In this document: piece after piece, positions 63,390 through 64,000 of the stretch | How positions within the stretch are numbered: the first letter of the stretch is position 1 | Layout of the letters: each line of letters opens with the position of its first letter | DNA from: Acidimicrobiia bacterium | GTDB taxonomy: Bacteria; Actinomycetota; Acidimicrobiia; Acidimicrobiales; SKKL01 | Direction of reading: 5' to 3' | Assembly: GCA_041676705.1 (NCBI GenBank) | Contig: JBAYRL010000009.1 | Span: 6,977-70,976, forward strand | DNA length: 64,000 nucleotides | Program-made: the position numbers and the translations under genes | The notes under the pieces: generated by a model | Databases searched by the model: none | What the model was told of the DNA's origin: nothing | The model's input: the letters and a program-made list of their open reading frames with translations, nothing else

Positions 63390-64000
63390 ATGGCTTCAAC
63401 TCGCCACCAACCAGCATACCAAAACAAAACCAAAACACAAGTAAAACCCAACCCAAAACCCGAAAGTTCTGGTAAGGGTTCAAGTTCTGGAGTCATACAA
63501 CCAGTATACGGCACTACCACTATTGGTGGGCCAACACAGAACCAAAACCAAACTGACCCAAAAGTTGGGTTTGGAAACCAGAACCAGTTTTGGTTTTGTG
63601 TGTCAGCCAAACCAACCCCGACCCAAACCGAAACTATCGCCGAGGTTTTAGGGTTAGGTGATGTTGGGTGGCCGTTATTCCCCAATAACACGATCGGGGC
63701 GGCTACTAAAGTTCAACACCTCATCGCTACACCATCACAATCTTGGTGTGTGCGACCTTCCCCCAATTTTTTGGTCGTTGATTTCGACCATCTGGACCCT
63801 GGGTTAGATACCTGGTTGATTCAACTGATCGAAGAAGCCCACCACAACCCCGACCTTTTCGTGTTGGTTCAACAATCAGGTCGCGTAGGTGGCCGTCACC
63901 TGTGGTGGTTTGGTCCCCCAACGCGCCGCACCCAAATAGCCACAACTGCTAAAAACTTCGGGGGGGACATTAGAAAAGGCTGGTCAATGATCCGCCTACC
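63390..64000 (+). CDS. Prim-pol type replication protein, N-terminal part (runs off the edge)
   Basis: The frame stays open to the right edge, so only about 203 residues are visible. After a Thr/Asn/Gln-rich N-terminus, the end resembles the bifunctional primase-polymerase (AEP) fold: LVVDFDHL with D131 and D133 (motif I, DxD), SGRVGGRHLWW (motif II, with R and H) and GGDIRKGWSMIRLP (motif III). Such proteins start replication in many actinobacterial plasmids and phages. ATG 63390 has AAGG 3 nt upstream; no alternative start exists in this frame after the stop at 63327. The C-terminal domain, possibly a helicase, lies outside the window. Confidence 0.7.
   Translation, partial: MASTRHQPAYQNKTKTQVKPNPKPESSGKGSSSGVIQPVYGTTTIGGPTQNQNQTDPKVGFGNQNQFWFCVSAKPTPTQTETIAEVLGLGDVGWPLFPNNTIGAATKVQHLIATPSQSWCVRPSPNFLVVDFDHLDPGLDTWLIQLIEEAHHNPDLFVLVQQSGRVGGRHLWWFGPPTRRTQIATTAKNFGGDIRKGWSMIRL

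Overview
This 64 kb window looks like part of a large actinobacterial plasmid or plasmid-like megareplicon, not an ordinary chromosome segment. The actinobacterial signs are a WhiB-type Fe-S protein, an LppM-like lipoprotein, a Tad pilus locus with actinobacterial gene order, a CAP plus DUF4214 protein and frequent GTG/TTG starts. The plasmid signs are ParA with a small ribbon-helix-helix partner (60747-62371), a prim-pol type replication gene running off the right edge (63390-64000), its own sigma-70 factor, and nine scattered tRNA genes. No phage structural gene, rRNA, transposase, CRISPR array, relaxase or type IV secretion ATPase was seen. Coding strands are strongly A/C-rich, and GC content is moderate by eye.

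Layout. 0-11 kb: Cas4/RecB-like nuclease, a lipoprotein, a degenerate SNF2-type ATPase, sigma-70 and several membrane or secreted proteins. 11-23.6 kb (all minus): a stand-alone CpaF/TadA ATPase, four members of an unrecognised paralogous family, a cellulose-synthase-like glycosyltransferase with a PilZ domain, and an unrecognised 452-aa protein. Several of these genes are followed by their own strong hairpin terminator. 23.8-31.4 kb: Tad pilus operon in the order cpaB-cpaE-tadA-tadB-tadC-tadE-tadG, without a visible Flp pilin or prepilin peptidase. 31.6-43 kb: MerR/DUF433-like regulator, tRNA genes, an LppM-like lipoprotein, CAP protein, short RecA, FtsE-FtsX, a zinc-ribbon protein and DnaX. 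43-51 kb: membrane proteins, a NurA-like nuclease, a metalloprotease and a HerA-like ATPase. 51-54 kb (minus): a phage-type small protein and a pilin-like/RCC1-repeat/small membrane protein operon whose pilin-like gene is split by an in-frame TGA. 54-60 kb: SbcD (Mre11), SbcC (Rad50), WhiB, a LuxR-type response regulator and its operon partner. 60-64 kb: partition and replication genes.

The genes suggest a replicon that carries surface-attachment functions (Tad pili, an exopolysaccharide synthase with a c-di-GMP-type domain, CAP and RCC1 proteins) together with its own DNA maintenance set (RecA, DnaX, SbcCD, HerA-NurA, RecB-like nuclease, prim-pol). The most interesting items are the four-member paralogous family at 12.7-22.0 kb, the HerA-NurA-Mre11-Rad50 group at 47-58 kb, and the in-frame TGA in the pilin-like gene at 53426-53428. 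All functions are inferred by reading the sequence; no database search was run.
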